Positions 30,014-40,830 of a DNA stretch of 64,000 nucleotides are shown in pieces. The notes beneath the pieces are model-generated. The model was not told the DNA's origin. It worked only from the letters and a program-made list of their open reading frames with translations, and did no database searches. Source of the stretch: Hanleya hanleyi (taxonomy: Eukaryota > Mollusca > Polyplacophora > Lepidopleurida > Hanleyidae). Each line of letters begins with the position of its first letter. The stretch's first letter is position 1. The translations under genes and the position numbers were made by a program. The stretch is taken from contig JAVTVY010025293.1 of NCBI GenBank assembly GCA_036873755.1, forward strand, positions 45,155 to 109,154, read 5' to 3'.

Positions 30014-32413
30014 CACGAGATGAATCAAATAATGCTGATGATAATCTCTTTCTAAACCACTCTATCAAACTATCAGATGAAGAGCAACATTCATGTGAAG
30101 GGAGACTCACTTTAAATGAACTAACTAACGCAACGAAAAACATGAAAATTGGAAAATCTCCCGGATCAGATGGCTTCCTGATAGAATTTTATAGATGTTT
30201 TTGAGACGAACTCGGGGTATTTCTTTTACGCTCAGCAAATCAATCATTTGAAACGGGAATATTATCGTCGTTTCAGCAGCAGAGCTACATATCATGCCTA
30301 CCAAAGGAAGGTAAAAATAGAAAATTTATAAAAAAAAACTGGCGCCCAATATCACTATTAAATATAGATTACAAAATTATATCAACTTGTATAGCTGAAA
30401 GAATACGGGAAGTTTTACCATCAATAATTGACGAAACACAAAAGGGGTGCATGAAGGGAAGGTACATCGGGGAAATAGCTAGACTTTTATTTGATCTTAT
30501 AAATCATACTGAGGAAAACAGTATTCCAGGTCTACTCTTCTTGATCGATTTTGAAAAGGCCTTTGACTCTGTGTCTTGGAACTATATAGAAAGATGCCTT
30601 TTATCGTTTAATTTCGGGAATAATATAATACAGTGGATCAAGACATTCCAAAATGGTAGCAAAAGCTGTGTTGTAAATAATGGGTATATCTCTGAATTTT
30701 TCAATTTGAAAAGGGGTTGTCGATATCTCCATATATTTTTGTCCTTGTTGCGGAGACACTTGCTATCGCCGTTAAACAGGACAAAAATATTAAAGGAATA
30801 ACAATAGAAAACACAGAAATAAAAATTCAGCAATATGCTGATGATACTACTATGATTCTCGACGGCTTGAGGGAATCTCTTGAAGCAGCCATGGGTCTCT
30901 TGAATAAGTTCTCTTCTTCATCTGGATTATATCTCAACATAGATAAGTCAATCGTAGTGTGGATAGGCCAGAAAAAAGGCAGTACTGTCAAACTATGTCC
31001 TCATTACAGGATAAACTGGGATCCAGGAGGATTTAAGCTACTTGGTATCTGGTTTTACCCCAACATGAATGATACTGTTGAAAGAAATTATAACGAGAAA
31101 ATGATCTCTATCAAGAAAGTTTTAGGAAGCTGGTTCAGAAGAAATTTGACCCCTATAGGCAAAATTACAGTTATTAAAACACATGTTCTTCCGCTTATAG
31201 AACACCTATTTTCAGTCCTACCAAACCCTGATACAACTTTTATATCAAATTTAGAAAAAAGCCCTTTCCAGTTCATATGGAACGGTAAGCAAGACAAATA
31301 AACGAAAAACAATCATTATGTCCAAAACAAAAGGTGGATTGGCTATGATAAATTTTCCAAGCCTTTACATCATATCTGAAGGTGAAGTGGGTAAAGAGAC
31401 TAGTGGAGGACGACGGCATTTTTGGGATATTGGTAAAAACCATATTGCAGCCTGCTGGTCATGATGTTTGGTGTCTAGATTCTGCAAGCATATATGCAGT
31501 ACAAAAAAAAAAAAAAAAAACCCGTTCTGGTGTGACACACTCAGATCATGGGCAGAATGTGTGAAATATTGTGAAGCAACAGACAAAAACTACAACAATC
31601 TTCTATTTGACCTTGTTCCTTTATCAGAGTGGAGTGATATACGCCGCTGGGTAGATGTGGGTGCATCCTATATCTTCTAAATGAGGATGGTACGGTACAC
31701 GTTTTTTTTAAATTCAATGAAATTCAGACAAAATTTGGAATCAAACCTATCTATTTCATCCCTACATTGTGCTATAATTCATAATATATCGAATAAGAAA
31801 AAGTACAAATATAAAAAACGGTACTTTTATTAAAAATATTACGAATCAACGAGAAGTATACAGCCGATTAAGGAATCAAACGTGCTTAAACTCTATTTAC
31901 TGTATACTTATAAAAAAGATTGAAATCAAACCGCAACGAAATCAAGAGAAATGGGAAGATGAACTAAATTCAAAAGAACTACCATGGACTTCAATATACA
32001 GCTGCATTTGTAGCACCTCGATGGATACCACCCAACAATGTTTTCAATACCAGATCATTCACAGAATACTTGTAACAAATTCTCTTTTAAAATTATGGGG
32101 TAAAACCGATACCGATATGTGTACCTTCTGTAACCAAGAGAAAGAAAGTATCCTGCATTTGTTTTAGGAATGTATTTATTTGAAAGCAATTTGGAGCAAT
32201 CTTCACACATGGTCAAATAAAGTAGAAATTCAAATGGAGAAGCCCTCGGGATCCCAAGTAATCCTGGGTAATACAGGTTCTGTTCTTAACGATCACCTGC
32301 TGTTACTCGGTAAACAATTTATATACAGATGTAGATACTACAATTTGAAGCCTGCTTTCGATGGTTTAAGGGACACTGTGATCAGAACCAGAGATATTGA
32401 GAGGTATGAATAA
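30014..32413 (+). pseudogene. LINE ORF2, 3' part: reverse transcriptase and Cys/His motif
   Basis: Continues the LINE after the gypsy insertion. RT blocks: KIGKSPGSDGFLIEFY, NWRPISLLNIDYKI, GLLFLIDFEKAFDSVSW, a RGC motif near 30718 where the following QGD-type residues are lost in a small deletion that also shifts frame, SPYIFVLVAETLAIA, and QQYADDTTMIL with the catalytic YADD near 30838. A TGA interrupts at 30202-30204. Downstream, an 18-A run at 31503-31520 sits inside the coding region, and CTFCNQEKESILHLF with a later Cys forms the terminal Cys/His motif, broken by TAG at 32166-32168. The frame ends at 32411-32413. Confidence 0.82.
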
Positions 32414-32783
32414 TAGACTTAATAAATCTTTTTCTTTTATTTTTATCACTTCGGTGGAGATAGCCTACCGAAAAAAGTTGTTTCTCCCAAAATTAGATTA
32501 TTTGTGATTGTGAATGTAGCGGCACGTGTGTGTGTGTGTTTTGTGTGTGTGTTTTGTCCTGTTTGTGTCAGCATGAAAAATGTTCTAGTTAAACCTGTCT
32601 ATGTATATATATGTGTTTGTCTGGCTCTGGAACAGAGAACCCATACGAAGATGTGTATTGCGAAATCCTAAACCCCTCGACCATGTGGCGTGTAAGGATA
32701 CATGTATGTAAAATCGTGGTCGTTGTAAATAAATGCCCAGTGGCCTGTTCCAGGGCTAAAAAAAAAAAAAATCGAGAGCGGAT

Positions 32784-33158
32784 CTTCGGGTGGAGTGAAG
32801 GGGGAGGGGGCTTAAAATGGTATCTAAAATAAACGAGCAGACCATTATCGATTCATGTGGTTTGCAAGCGTACCATTTAAGTTGTAGTTTCAATATGTAT
32901 TGAAATCAGACTTTATTGCTGTGAGCTTATCACGTGTCATGGTGTGTTATAGGCCTGATTGTATGGCAGGCATAAGGTGTGGTATTTTTCGATATCGATG
33001 CGTACTTTTCGCGGTGAAACAAAATTGAAAATAGAACCATAAATCTACAGACATTATGTTCAGATTTATTTCCGGGAAACGCTTGCTTAGAACGCATCTC
33101 CGGTGATCTGGGACCCTGGCGCTTCTGGACCCTCGCTTGTTGGGCGGTGAGGATTCAC
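32784..33158. other. No feature recognised
   Basis: Single-copy-looking interval between the LINE and the second LTR element. Confidence 0.5.
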
Positions 33159-35658
33159 TTATGTAACGAAAGTGCAGAAATGCAAGCGACCCCTCGGGTT
33201 CCCTTTTAATAAATCACAGCTGATGGATGGCATGTGACTATGATTGAAAACGAAAGTCACATTGTGTTTACATGTGCGGTTCACTTACCTGATGGAATTC
33301 AACGCTGTAATTTTCCTAGAATGAGCTACAATGATCCAGGAGACAGTCAATGCCTCGAAATCCCGGTGAAATTACCTCAAACGATCAGTTGAGACGGCGA
33401 AAGGGACCCTGGGGAAGCTCGCTTGCTTCGTTGTTGATGACGTCAGCCAGGAAGGCGGAAGTGTTGGATATGCAAATGTAGGACAGTGAACCTTGAGGTC
33501 ATCGTGTAAATTAACTAGAGAGAGTTGGAGGCTGAGATTTACCAGTTACGTCCGTTATGAATTATGGTTTGTTCCTCCATAGCCATATTTTCCCAGCGAA
33601 GTCCAGATAAACTGACCGGGGAGTGCTGTAAAATGACATAAAAGAGGGCGCTGGCATCGTCGAATTCTGTTTCTACCTTTATCCGCAGAAGAGAGGTAGG
33701 CCTATATAAGACACGCTCCCGCCAAAACGAGGCAGTCTACCAGAAATCTCGAGGTCTTTCTTTCCATCCTCCTCGATACAGACAAGGTGACAGGTTGAAT
33801 CGAACTCCCTCGTTGGCCAAGATCAGTGCACGAGTGCGTTCACGGTAGCCTGACAGTTTGTCTTGTGGACCTTGCGCACTCTCTTGTGGATCTGAAACGG
33901 CGCACGACGATACCGGCCGAGATGGGGACATAGGCGTGGCCGACAACGACCATACGATAACCGAGACTGGACACCAAGATACTGGATATGCGGTAAAAAT
34001 GACCATTATCGAGCGAATTGCCCCGAAGGCCGTAGACGAGATAGTTCCCGACCGCTGGATCCACCGAAAACGTCTTTGGCGGCACCCACGTTTCAGCCCC
34101 GACTGATGTGACATATCGCATCGCTGACGAGGCTGGTGGCCTCCATGTAATCCATCATGATCTTTTAAAGCCCTTCTATCCCAGAGAGGCGTCGGATAGC
34201 GAGACCACTGAGTCTACAGAGAATGATGGTGATGTCGAGTCTGAGAACGACTCGGAGCCCGCGACCGTCTTTCCATATCCGGTGGAGCATCCAGCCGCTG
34301 TGAGATCCCCAGCACCTCGGCAGACGAGAAGTGAACGGAGAACCCGGCGTCCTTGGAAATTGACAGATTACGAGGTTGGATTACTGCCTGATTCCCCTGT
34401 TGAAGTCGAGTCGCCTTTTCTGGAAGAGCAGATGGGCTTGCCGGACACGTGGAGTCTTCTACGGACAACTCGCAGACGTCGTATCCAGCGACCGGGGCGC
34501 TTTAATGACTACGTTTTAGCCTGCCAGTGGACAGGAGATGCACGACCGTACGGTCTGAGAAATACGGTTGATGCCCGTGATCGTCGAGAAATGACCTGTG
34601 GTGCAGGGCCGACCCCCAAGTACTCCTGTGGGCGAGAAACACAGGCTGGCCGACCCCGATGCTTCACTGCCTCATATGCATGATGAAGAGACTCCAGCAA
34701 GAGACAGCTGTGGCCTGCTGTGGACCTGATGTCCATTCCACCTGACAACGACTTGGCCAGGAAGTGAAGAGGACCGTCGCCCTGTAATCTTTTTTGTATA
34801 TATGCTGTATATATGTTCTGTTCTGCACACCTGTGCTGCTGGTAGCGTGACGATAGCCATGACGAGGGCGTCATGTTCTTCGAAGGCGGGGGTGGTGTAA
34901 CGAAAGTGCAAAAATGCAAGCGACCCTTTGGGCTCCCCTTTAATAAATCACAGCTGATGTATGACATGTGACTATGATTGAAAACGAAAGTCACATTGTG
35001 TTTACGTGTGCGGTTCACTTACCTGATGGGATTCAACGCTGTAATTTTCCTAGAATGAGCTACAATGATCCAGGAGACAGGCAATGCCTCGAAATCCTGG
35101 TGAAATTACCTCAAACGATCAGTTGAGACGGCAAAAGGGACCATGGTAAAGCTCGCTTGCTTCGTTGTTGATGACGTCAGCCAGGAAGGCGGAAGTGTTG
35201 GAGCGATATGCAAATGTAGGACAGTGAACTTTGAGGTCGTCGTGTAAATTAACCAGAGAGAGTTGGAGGCTGAGATTTACCAGTTAAGTCTGTTAAGAAT
35301 TATGGTTTGTTCCTCCATAGCCATATTTTCCCAGCGAAGTCCAGATAAACTGACCGGGGAGTGCTGTAAAATGACATAAAAGAGGGCGCTGGCATCGTCG
35401 AATTCTGTTCCCACCTTTATACGCAGAAGAGCGGTAGGCCTATATAAGGCACGCTCCCGCTAAAACGAGGCAGTCTATCAGAAATGTCGAGGTCTTTCTT
35501 TCCAATCTCCTTAATCCAGACAAGGTGACAGGTTGAATCGAACTCCCTCGTTAGCCAAGATCAGTGCACGAGTGCGTTCACGGTAGCCCGACAGTTTGTT
35601 TTGTGGACCTTGCGCACTCTCTTGTGGATCTGAAACATCCCACGAAACGTTTCACTTA
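33159..35658 (+). mobile_element. Internally deleted Ty3/gypsy-type LTR element
   Basis: Direct repeats 33163-33898 and 34896-35654 are diverged LTRs starting TGTAACGAAAG. The right LTR appears to end CGTTTCA, with CTTA on both outer sides (33159-33162 and 35655-35658) as a possible 4-bp duplication. The left LTR lacks its last bases and the primer site, so the deletion began there. Only about 1 kb of interior remains. A purine tract (GAAGGCGGGGGTGG) precedes the right LTR. Confidence 0.75.
33900..34683 (+). pseudogene. Fused remnants of gag zinc knuckle and pol C-terminus
   Basis: About 33905-34080 reads, in one frame, as a basic region followed by YWICGKNDHYRANC: a C-X2-C-X4-H-X4-C knuckle whose first Cys is replaced by Tyr. 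From 34108 another frame is open to 34683 and begins TYRIADEAGGLHVIHHDLLK, the tail of a gypsy integrase, followed by an acidic and Arg-rich extension. Everything between (protease, RT, RNase H, integrase core) is missing, so the element could move only with help, if at all. Confidence 0.65.
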
Positions 35659-35835
35659 TTTTAAGTTGTGTAAATGAATCGTATTGGTACGCCTATTACT
35701 CTCTACTGTTCCATGACGTCAAAGTCATCGTTTTTTATATGTTAAATATAACTAGAAAGTCAAATGAATTCAGGTATGAGGTGCGATTTTTGTCACTATT
35801 GATGCGTGCTTATAATTCAGTCCAAACTTAGAATC

Positions 35836-35976
35836 ATGCATTCTAACTTGCTGGTTTAGGATATTTTTCAACTGGAACATCTTCTTACAAATATTACAGT
35901 ACTAGGGTTCCACATCAGCGTCATGGATATTTGTGTGTATCGGCACAAGTAAATTGAAATTCCGTGAGAAAGATCC
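35836..35976 (-). pseudogene. C2H2 zinc-finger relic related to zinc-finger gene 1
   Basis: A 47-codon minus-strand frame with one TAG encodes the end of one finger (FSRNFNLLV, then HTNIH) and a second finger CNICKKMFQLKNILNQQ ending in RMH. Zinc-finger gene 1 has CNVCDKTFQLKKHLTNH ending in KIH at 15752-15820, preceded by a similar HAYIH. The nucleotide match is visible over about 90 bases. The first zinc-binding His of the second finger is Gln here. A stop and a lost ligand make it a pseudogene fragment. Confidence 0.75.
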
Positions 35977-37114
35977 GTATGTAAAGTAAATATCCAGGAT
36001 CATCGTCACGCATCCTTATAACAGGGATGCAATACACCCCTGACCGCAGTCGAATATGGTCTCCGGTGCTGGATGAAACAGTCTACAGGCGAAAATGATG
36101 TTTCGATTGGTCAATTCTCGATTTGAAAATGGGACCTTTCAAACAGTACAGCGATGTAGCGAGGAGAGGCTAGTGAGTGGCAAACAGCAGTTACGTAATT
36201 TGTTTTATTCGCTAACTAACCTGAAAGGCTGTCATAACAACATGCACCTTTAGCATATCTAGAACAATTAATTAGAATACGGCGCTTTTATTTGCGTTCA
36301 GCGACATGTGCTCGCCTCACAAGCCTTCACCCCTACATCGTCAGCAATACCATACAATGCATCACACACTCGGCAATCCATACACATCGACTATATTCAT
36401 GCGAAACACAAACAAAAATCAAGAACAAAAACTCGTTAGCAGTGAAACCATGTGTAGGTTATTAATGAACAGATTTTCAGAGATATTTTGTAATGAATTA
36501 ATGAGGTTATTATGGTGAAAGAAGAAGGATTGTATTGGTGGAGTAATCTCTACGCTGAGAGCATGTTAACAATATTTCAATTGCGGACAGGGCTTGTAGC
36601 CAGACGATAGTCGTTCAGTTGACATGCGCTGTTCGGAGATTGATCGTCACCACGAATGTCGCTCGTCGGGTCAGGTTCAGGAATTCTGCGGGGAATCCCC
36701 GTGCGTTAGCACGGCATTGGTGGCACTTTCAGCTGCAGTGAATAGCGTCTGGTAAAGCGTTGGTAGTACGTCAGTGGGGCTTTCTGGGTTAGGAGTAAAT
36801 AGATTTTTGGATAACTTCCTCCATTCTTATATTTAGTAAGATTCGTCAGCTGATTGCAAACATTTGTTCACTAATCCCTTCAATTAACTAACTCAGTCGC
36901 TGTTAATTTTGTTATAATCCCACAGGTAAGACCGTGCTTTATCGTCATGAGTATTTTAGGAGATCAATTTGCCTACATTGGTAACGTAAACACACCGTTC
37001 AAGTGTTTCAGATTTTGAATTGAATGTTGACTGTTAATAAAGACGGGAAAAGTTCCTTGGAGCGATGATGTAAGAGGGAGGCTCGCTGTCAAAATACTGA
37101 CATGGCTGCCACAT
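35977..37114. other. No further gene recognised
   Basis: I looked for more finger remnants on the minus strand and found none that I can defend. Short frames such as 36306-36518 lack features. Confidence 0.45.
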
Positions 37115-37245
37115 GCTTAAAACTAAAGTGAAATAACACTTTAAGTGTGTCCACAGGGACTGCACTTTAAAGTGCTGTCCCTGTGGACACACTTAAAGGG
37201 TTATTGCAACACTTTACGAGTAGGTTTCGACACTTAGTTTTAAGC
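37115..37245. repeat. Near-perfect palindromic element
   Basis: Outer arms GCTTAAAACTAAAGTG (37115) and CACTTAGTTTTAAGC (ending 37245). Inner palindrome from about 37133 to 37203 with GTGTGTCCACAGGGAC and its complement around a GCACTTTAAAGTGC centre. A tiny foldback/MITE; no target duplication seen. Confidence 0.75.
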
Positions 37246-37681
37246 GTGCACTTACGTGAGAGTCATGATCTCACTATCATGAAGGGATGACTCTGTTGAG
37301 AATGTGGATGTGACGTAATTTCGATCACGTAAAGTAGTTAGCCAATCGTGGTTTAGTATGAGGAATCTGGTTACCTCTGAGCTATTACAGCACGTTGATT
37401 GGATAACCAGATATAGTGCCTCATATCGGCCAAGAGGCGCGAAATATGCGGTGTGAATCAGAACAAGCTTAAGGAGAGTAGGGACGTAAGTGAGACAAGT
37501 TATCAGCGTAATGCAAGGGGTCCTTTGCTTAGTTTAAATATTGAAGGGTTGAGTGATTTATGAAATGTCTGTATGCATTTACGACACTGCAATCTTCAGT
37601 TAAAATGCAAACCTCCACTGTTTTTAATTTAATCCCATATTACGTGGTTGCACGTAATAGTCCGTTAACATCAGTTACTTA

Positions 37682-37978
37682 TACTCTCTAAAAAAAGTTG
37701 AGTGAAATCTCACTCAAGTAAGAGTGGAAAATCATCCCACTCAAAACTCGAGTGAGATTTTCACTCAACTTGAGTTACTTTTCACTCAACTTGAGTTAAA
37801 TGCACTCAATTTGAGTGACATTCACTCAAGCATAAGAGTGGAAATTCATCCCACTCAAGATGAGTGAACTTGAGTGGTTTTAACTCAAGTTGAGTGAAAA
37901 GTAACTCAAGTTTGAGTGAACAGGTACACTTCACTCAAACTTGAGTGGAACAGTTCACTCAAGTTTTTTTAGAGAGTA
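37682..37978. mobile_element. MITE with TA duplication, built of ACTCAA/TTGAGT motifs
   Basis: Element 37684-37976, flanked by TA (37682-37683 and 37977-37978). Ends CTCTCTAAAAAAAGTTGAGT and the complementary AAGTTTTTTTAGAGAG. The interior consists largely of ACTCAA and TTGAGT hexamers in both orientations, giving many alternative stems. The TA target suggests a Tc1/mariner-type transposase. No coding capacity. Confidence 0.8.
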
Positions 37979-38203
37979 ACGAACAAATTATTCGACCAGA
38001 TACATATCGAGAGCTTGGAAAAGTCGGATTTTCTCCGATAACACAAAATGGTGAACACGAAATCACACGCAAGTTTACACATTAAATTTTAAGTATTTTA
38101 TTATCCATCTTACCAACAATCGGTTCATAGCTAGTTTTCAATGAAACTGAATAATATATCTGATATTCGATGATATAGTAGTTATTCAAGGGATGTGTGT
38201 GAA

Positions 38204-39589
38204 AGGGGGGCGAATTCCCCCGTCTCCTTCAATATTTTTAATATCCCGAGAACTAAGGGGCTGAAACTTATGGAACTATATTTCTGTGTCAAGGTCGACG
38301 AAACAATGTAAATAAATATCAAAGAACATGGAAAATGCCGAAATGAGCGCGTCACAGCACAGAAAACGCAATTTTTGCGAGAAAGAAAAATATCGCAAAT
38401 TTCTGAGCTCAAAATTCCATATTCATTATGATCAGTCCAATAGGCTGTTACGGAGGGGCTGTTACGGAGCCCACGTAGTACACAGGTCTGCATTATGGAG
38501 GATGACTATAACGGGAAATAGTTTATATTGGCACTTTTTTGGTTGATTGAATACTGATAAACCGTCAGTCTCTAATATTTACATTGTTTCGTCGACCTTG
38601 ACACAGAAATATAGTTCCATAAGTTTCAGCCCCTTAGTTCTCGGGATATTAAAAATATTGAAGGAGACGGGGGAATTCGCCCCGTACTGACTTCGCGGTT
38701 ACATCATATATATCTAAATCAGGTTTCGACTTCTTCGCCGCAAAAGGTGAAAAACACAAATTTGAGGACCGCTATGGCCACCATTTCGGATTTACCCATG
38801 ATCCCTTTAACCCAAGATTATGCAAATAGGATGGCAGTTTCAGTTAACATGAAAAGGGTGGTGGAAAGCCATGTCAGCGTATTGACAAGATGTTATATGA
38901 CTGCACAGACACATATACGGACTACAAATTTCTAAAAACATCACAGGAACCAAGAAAACCAGAGATTTCAGAGCGAGGATGTACTAGCTCTATCAAGTCA
39001 TCTGTTGAAAAATGATGAACTATGTGACCGCCAGATGGTAAAAAAAAACGACATAAACGAGTGCGTATTATCAATGTCTATATTATCCCGGGGCTACGTG
39101 GAAAAGTTAACTAGGGAAAAGGCGGAGAGGCAGACAGGTTTAAGGACACATTCTGCTTGGGGTCTCATCCCGAGAAGATACAGAACATGGAATAACAGAC
39201 CAGCGTTGATTGGAGTGGTTTGGCCGAGGGTTGACTTTCGATTGAACAGATTTTAAAAGGACGGATGTTACGGACTATGTGAATTGTGTGATACGAATAT
39301 CACTTCTTTAAGCTTTTCTGTAATTACTTCTCATTCTGACCATGAGAGACGATGTTGAAATGTCCAGGGTTATCTGGTGCACCGGAAGTACAATATAGTT
39401 TGGTTTGGGTAGCTCAAAATTAACGGTACCTATCTGGCCAGTGTGGTGCATTCGAGCATTGTGTATATTAGAGACTGACGGTTTATCAGTATTCAATCAA
39501 CCAAAAAAGTACCAATATAAACTATTTCCCGTTATAGTCATCCTCCATAATGCAGACCTGTGTACTACGTGGGCTCCGTAACAGCCCCT
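38204..39589. repeat. Two interleaved inverted repeats (A-B-A'-B')
   Basis: A (about 38204-38316) pairs with A' (38575-38683). B (38453-38578) pairs with B' (39466-39589). The order interleaves the pairs and suggests one foldback element inserted into another. The 780 bases between A' and B' hold only short frames (for example 38747-38935 and 39005-39256) with no recognised domain. Confidence 0.8.
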
Positions 39590-40087
39590 GCACTCTAGCT
39601 AAATAATATATAGCCCTCAAGAGTATGAGGGCTATAGGTCGGCCCCAGTCACCTCCAGCGAGGGTTTTAGATAATTTTATTACGAATCACCCACCTCTGA
39701 AACTGCCGTACATCTAATCTCTTTGCCTCTGAATTCATCTTGCCACTATTGTGAAATAGTGACGCATATATCGCCGTCTGAATTTTCCAGTCGTGAACTT
39801 CGACTCTTTGCGCCGCCATGTTGGTGACGTCACTGTATATGGTTAACATGGCGCATTTAAAGTGGAATTCGACTGGAAAATTCAGACGGCGATATATTCG
39901 TTACTATTTCACAATAGTGCTCAAGATTTTAAAATAGTGGGCAGGAGGGGATAGAGATTAGATGTACGTCAGTTTCAGAGGTGGGTGATTCGTAATAAAA
40001 TTATCTAAAACCCTCGCTGGAGGTGACTGGGGCCGACCTATAGCCCTCATACTCTTGAGGGCTATATATTATTTAGCTACTGCACTC
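39588..40087. mobile_element. Foldback element with 8-bp target duplication
   Basis: Element 39596-40079, flanked by CTGCACTC at 39588-39595 and 40080-40087. Terminal inverted repeats of about 220 bases start TAGCTAAATAATATATAGCC and contain the subterminal hairpin AGCCCTCAAGAGTATGAGGGCT. No coding capacity. It sits at the outer edge of the B' arm. Confidence 0.88.
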
Positions 40088-40104
40088 AGATTGGGGCAAT
40101 ACAG

Positions 40105-40292
40105 TTATTACTCGAACAAACCTAGACCTAGTAGGGCTCTCCCCTCCTAAAGGGGGAGAGCCCTAGCGTTATACCATTTTGGAGGACACGTTTGACCAGA
40201 AAATGTAGCGCACAATACGGCGCGGCAGACGAATCGACCAACCTAATGTCGTCAGACATACCTTAAATACTCGAGAAGGATCACGGTATGCT
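40105..40292. repeat. Dispersed repeat with GGGCTCTCC hairpin, copy 1
   Basis: Reverse complement of 44447-44600 with moderate divergence. Contains GGGCTCTCCCCTCC and GGGGGAGAGCCC as a stem. The two copies are 4.2 kb apart and could be the ends of one larger element or separate insertions. Confidence 0.6.
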
Positions 40293-40371
40293 TACAGCCA
40301 CGATCATCTCAAGGTACTCCTTCGGGGGTCTTTTCTCCCGCCCCTGTCCCGTTATATTTCTCCTCGACTCA

Positions 40372-40597
40372 ATTTCAACTTGCGAAAGTTGGTCTCACGC
40401 GCATGCGTCTAATAATGACATCATCATGGTCACGGTTTTAGCCAAACAGGTCTCTACAAGTGCAAATATCTCTTATCTGTAATAAAACTATATCTACCGA
40501 TCGTTTGCACTTGTAGAAATCTGTTTGGTTAAACCGTGACCGTGATGATGTCACTATTAAACGCATGCGCGTGAGACCAACTTTCGCAAGTTGAAAT
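40372..40597. repeat. Foldback element
   Basis: Arms 40372-40468 and 40504-40597 are complementary with few mismatches and contain ACTTGCGAAAGTTGGTCTCA and CGCGCATGCG. Loop about 35 bases. Confidence 0.8.
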
Positions 40598-40602
40598 CAG
40601 AC

Positions 40603-40830
40603 AAGCCGTTCAGACGAAATCGTCAGAGAAAGGTTTATCTATGCTCTGACTACAACGCCACCTAGTGGTGACCAGCGGGTATCGAAACACAACCAGACAA
40701 ATTTTCCAAGTCTGACCCGAAAATATTTAACGGTTTCAGAGATATTCACGATTAAAGTCGCGGCGGCGGCGGCGGCGGATCCGTTTCTCATGAAAACATA
40801 AGAGCATCCACTTTGTGGAAATGCTCTAAT
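40603..40830. repeat. Dispersed repeat with CGG run, copy 1
   Basis: Direct repeat of 42205-42465: shared CTCTGACTACAACGCCACCT, CCCGAAAATATTTAACGG and a (CGG)5-6 run. An AGAGCATCCACTTTGTGG end with an inverted AATGCTCT follows. Confidence 0.75.

Larger units (their letters stand above)
21897..30017 (-). mobile_element. Ty3/gypsy LTR retrotransposon, apparently intact
   Basis: Minus-strand element with two 853-base LTRs that I find identical line by line (21901-22753 and 29161-30013), flanked by CACG at 21897-21900 and 30014-30017. Internal order in its own direction: primer-binding site, gag, -1 frameshift signal, pol with protease, RT, RNase H and integrase (gypsy order), polypurine tract. 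No env frame lies between pol and the 3' LTR. Open gag and pol with identical LTRs indicate a very recent insertion, into the LINE. It may be capable of movement, which the sequence alone cannot prove. Confidence 0.92.
20097..32783 (+). mobile_element. LINE (L1/Tx1-like), split by an LTR retrotransposon
   Basis: The 12-mer TCGAGAGCGGAT occurs at 20097-20108 and directly after the poly-A run (32758-32771) at 32772-32783: a target-site duplication that delimits the LINE as 20109-32771. Removing the 8.1-kb insertion at 21901-30017 leaves about 4.5 kb: a 5' leader of about 500 bases, ORF2 (endonuclease, RT, Cys/His motif) and a 3' UTR with GT repeats. No ORF1 is visible. ORF2 has several frameshifts and stops, so the copy is dead. 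Confidence 0.85.
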
